64,000 nt of DNA from Acidobacteriota bacterium (GTDB lineage Bacteria; Acidobacteriota; Terriglobia; Bryobacterales; Bryobacteraceae): the NCBI GenBank assembly GCA_018268715.1, contig JAFDVZ010000023.1, positions 2,345 to 66,344 on the forward strand. The letters are read 5' to 3'. Positions 63,391-64,000 of this stretch are shown here, piece by piece. The position numbers and the translations under genes were made by a program. The notes under the pieces are model-generated. The model saw only the letters and a list, made by a program, of their open reading frames with translations, was not told the DNA's origin and did not search any database. Position 1 is the stretch's first letter. Each line of letters opens with the position of its first letter.

Positions 63391-64000
63391 TGAACCGTCG
63401 ACACTTCAACGCCGCGCTGCTGGGCGCCGGCCTTCATGCCACGCGAGGCTTCGGCGCCGCGCGACCGCCCAACATCGTGCTGATCATGGCCGATGACGCG
63501 GGTTACGGCGACCTAAGCTGCTACGGCGCGACGCGGGTGGCGACGCCGAACCTGGACCGCATGGCCGCGCAGGGCGTCCGGTTCACCGATGCGCACTCGA
63601 GCGCGGCCACCTGCACGCCCAGCCGCTACTCACTGATGACCGGAGAGTACGCCTGGCGCAGGAAGGGCACTAACATCCTGCCGGGCGACGCGTCGCTCAT
63701 CGTCAATCCGGACCGTCCCACGCTGCCCTCCGCGCTGAAGTCGGCCGGTTACCGGACCGCCTGCGTCGGCAAGTGGCACCTGGGACTCGGCAAGGGCGAC
63801 GTCGACTGGAACGGCGACATTCGGCCGGGCCCGATTGAAACCGGCTTCGACTATTCCTTCATTATTCCCGCCACGGGCGATCGCGTGCCTTGCGTCTATG
63901 TCGAAGATCATCGCGTGGTGGGACTGAACCCGAAGGACCCGCTGGCGGTGAGTTACGCCAGACCGATCGGGGGCGAACCCACTGGCAAGGATCATCCGGA
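63390..64000 (+). CDS. Tat-exported type I sulfatase, cut by window edge
   Basis: The frame opens with ATG 63390 (TGATG overlap with the GH42 gene) and runs off the right edge after 203 complete codons. MNRRHFNAALLGAG is a twin-arginine-like signal. The alkaline-phosphatase-fold start NIVLIMADDAGYGDL supplies paired metal-binding Asp residues. The signature CTPSR (Cys75) is the site converted to formylglycine in type I sulfatases, followed by GEYAWR and VGKWHLG. With the coupled glycosidase it probably desulfates and degrades a sulfated polysaccharide. The C-terminal half is missing only because of the window limit. Confidence 0.93.
   Translation, partial: MNRRHFNAALLGAGLHATRGFGAARPPNIVLIMADDAGYGDLSCYGATRVATPNLDRMAAQGVRFTDAHSSAATCTPSRYSLMTGEYAWRRKGTNILPGDASLIVNPDRPTLPSALKSAGYRTACVGKWHLGLGKGDVDWNGDIRPGPIETGFDYSFIIPATGDRVPCVYVEDHRVVGLNPKDPLAVSYARPIGGEPTGKDHP

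Overview
The window looks like a chromosomal segment of a high-GC, Gram-negative soil-type member of the Acidobacteriota, most likely of the Solibacter/Bryobacter type. This is inferred from gene content: two PadR/ADOP-type giant permeases (acidobacterial duplicated orphan permease architecture), an M56 peptidase fused to a GWxTD domain, many Tat- or Sec-exported enzymes, DUF2961 and DUF4159 proteins, small triheme cytochromes and a bacterial inositol oxygenase. I saw no rRNA, tRNA, CRISPR array, insertion sequence or phage gene. Genes are tightly packed; seven same-strand junctions are 4-base ATGA overlaps, and only one gap exceeds 300 bases (18001-18347).

Layout. 1-10.3 kb: two MacB-type permeases (the first cut by the window edge), a Flp-type pilin, a secreted protein, an ADOP permease, a Tat-exported aldo/keto reductase and a PadR/ADOP pair. 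10.3-15.7 kb: a minus-strand operon ilvE - TIR/STAND-like protein - Ser/Thr kinase with PEGA domains - sulfite-oxidase-like molybdoenzyme with a heme tail. 15.8-22.3 kb: a frameshifted PilJ-type chemoreceptor, a nitrilase-family hydrolase, AraC regulator/DUF4159 protein, aldo/keto reductase and zinc alcohol dehydrogenase. 22.4-25.7 kb: two triheme cytochromes, a permease and a TolC-type channel. 25.7-27.4 kb: arsenic operon arsR - arsM::arsN2-like fusion. 27.4-36.8 kb: a coiled-coil methyltransferase, DAHP synthase, a HEAT-repeat protein, a ceramidase-like enzyme, a GT2-GT4 double glycosyltransferase and a six-hairpin protein. 36.8-50.7 kb: BlaI/M56-GWxTD module, rhamnonate-dehydratase-like enzyme, BipA, S9 peptidase, DUF2961 protein, cupin, lipoprotein, FAD oxidoreductase, HemL, DoxX-thioredoxin fusion and an O-methyltransferase. 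50.8-54.6 kb: MacA-like adaptor with two permeases. 54.6-64 kb: inositol oxygenase, two exported glycoside hydrolases and a sulfatase (cut by the window edge), surrounding the cysteine operon.

The most interesting system is the minus-strand operon at 57528-60337: cysM, a JAMM protease of the Mec type, and a single polypeptide joining a CysO-like ubiquitin-fold sulfur carrier, a MoeZ/ThiF-type E1 enzyme and a rhodanese. The carrier's Gly-Gly end is internal, so it would have to be released by proteolysis or act in place. A second notable item is a TIR protein whose middle region resembles a STAND NTPase without a P-loop.

A recurrent regulatory theme is a -10-like hexamer 6-8 bases before the start codon, suggesting widespread leaderless transcripts. 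Operator-like dyads are visible at padR and blaI, and an unassigned pair of palindromes sits in the 18 kb gap. No ABC ATPase gene is present beside any of the seven FtsX/MacB-type permeases.
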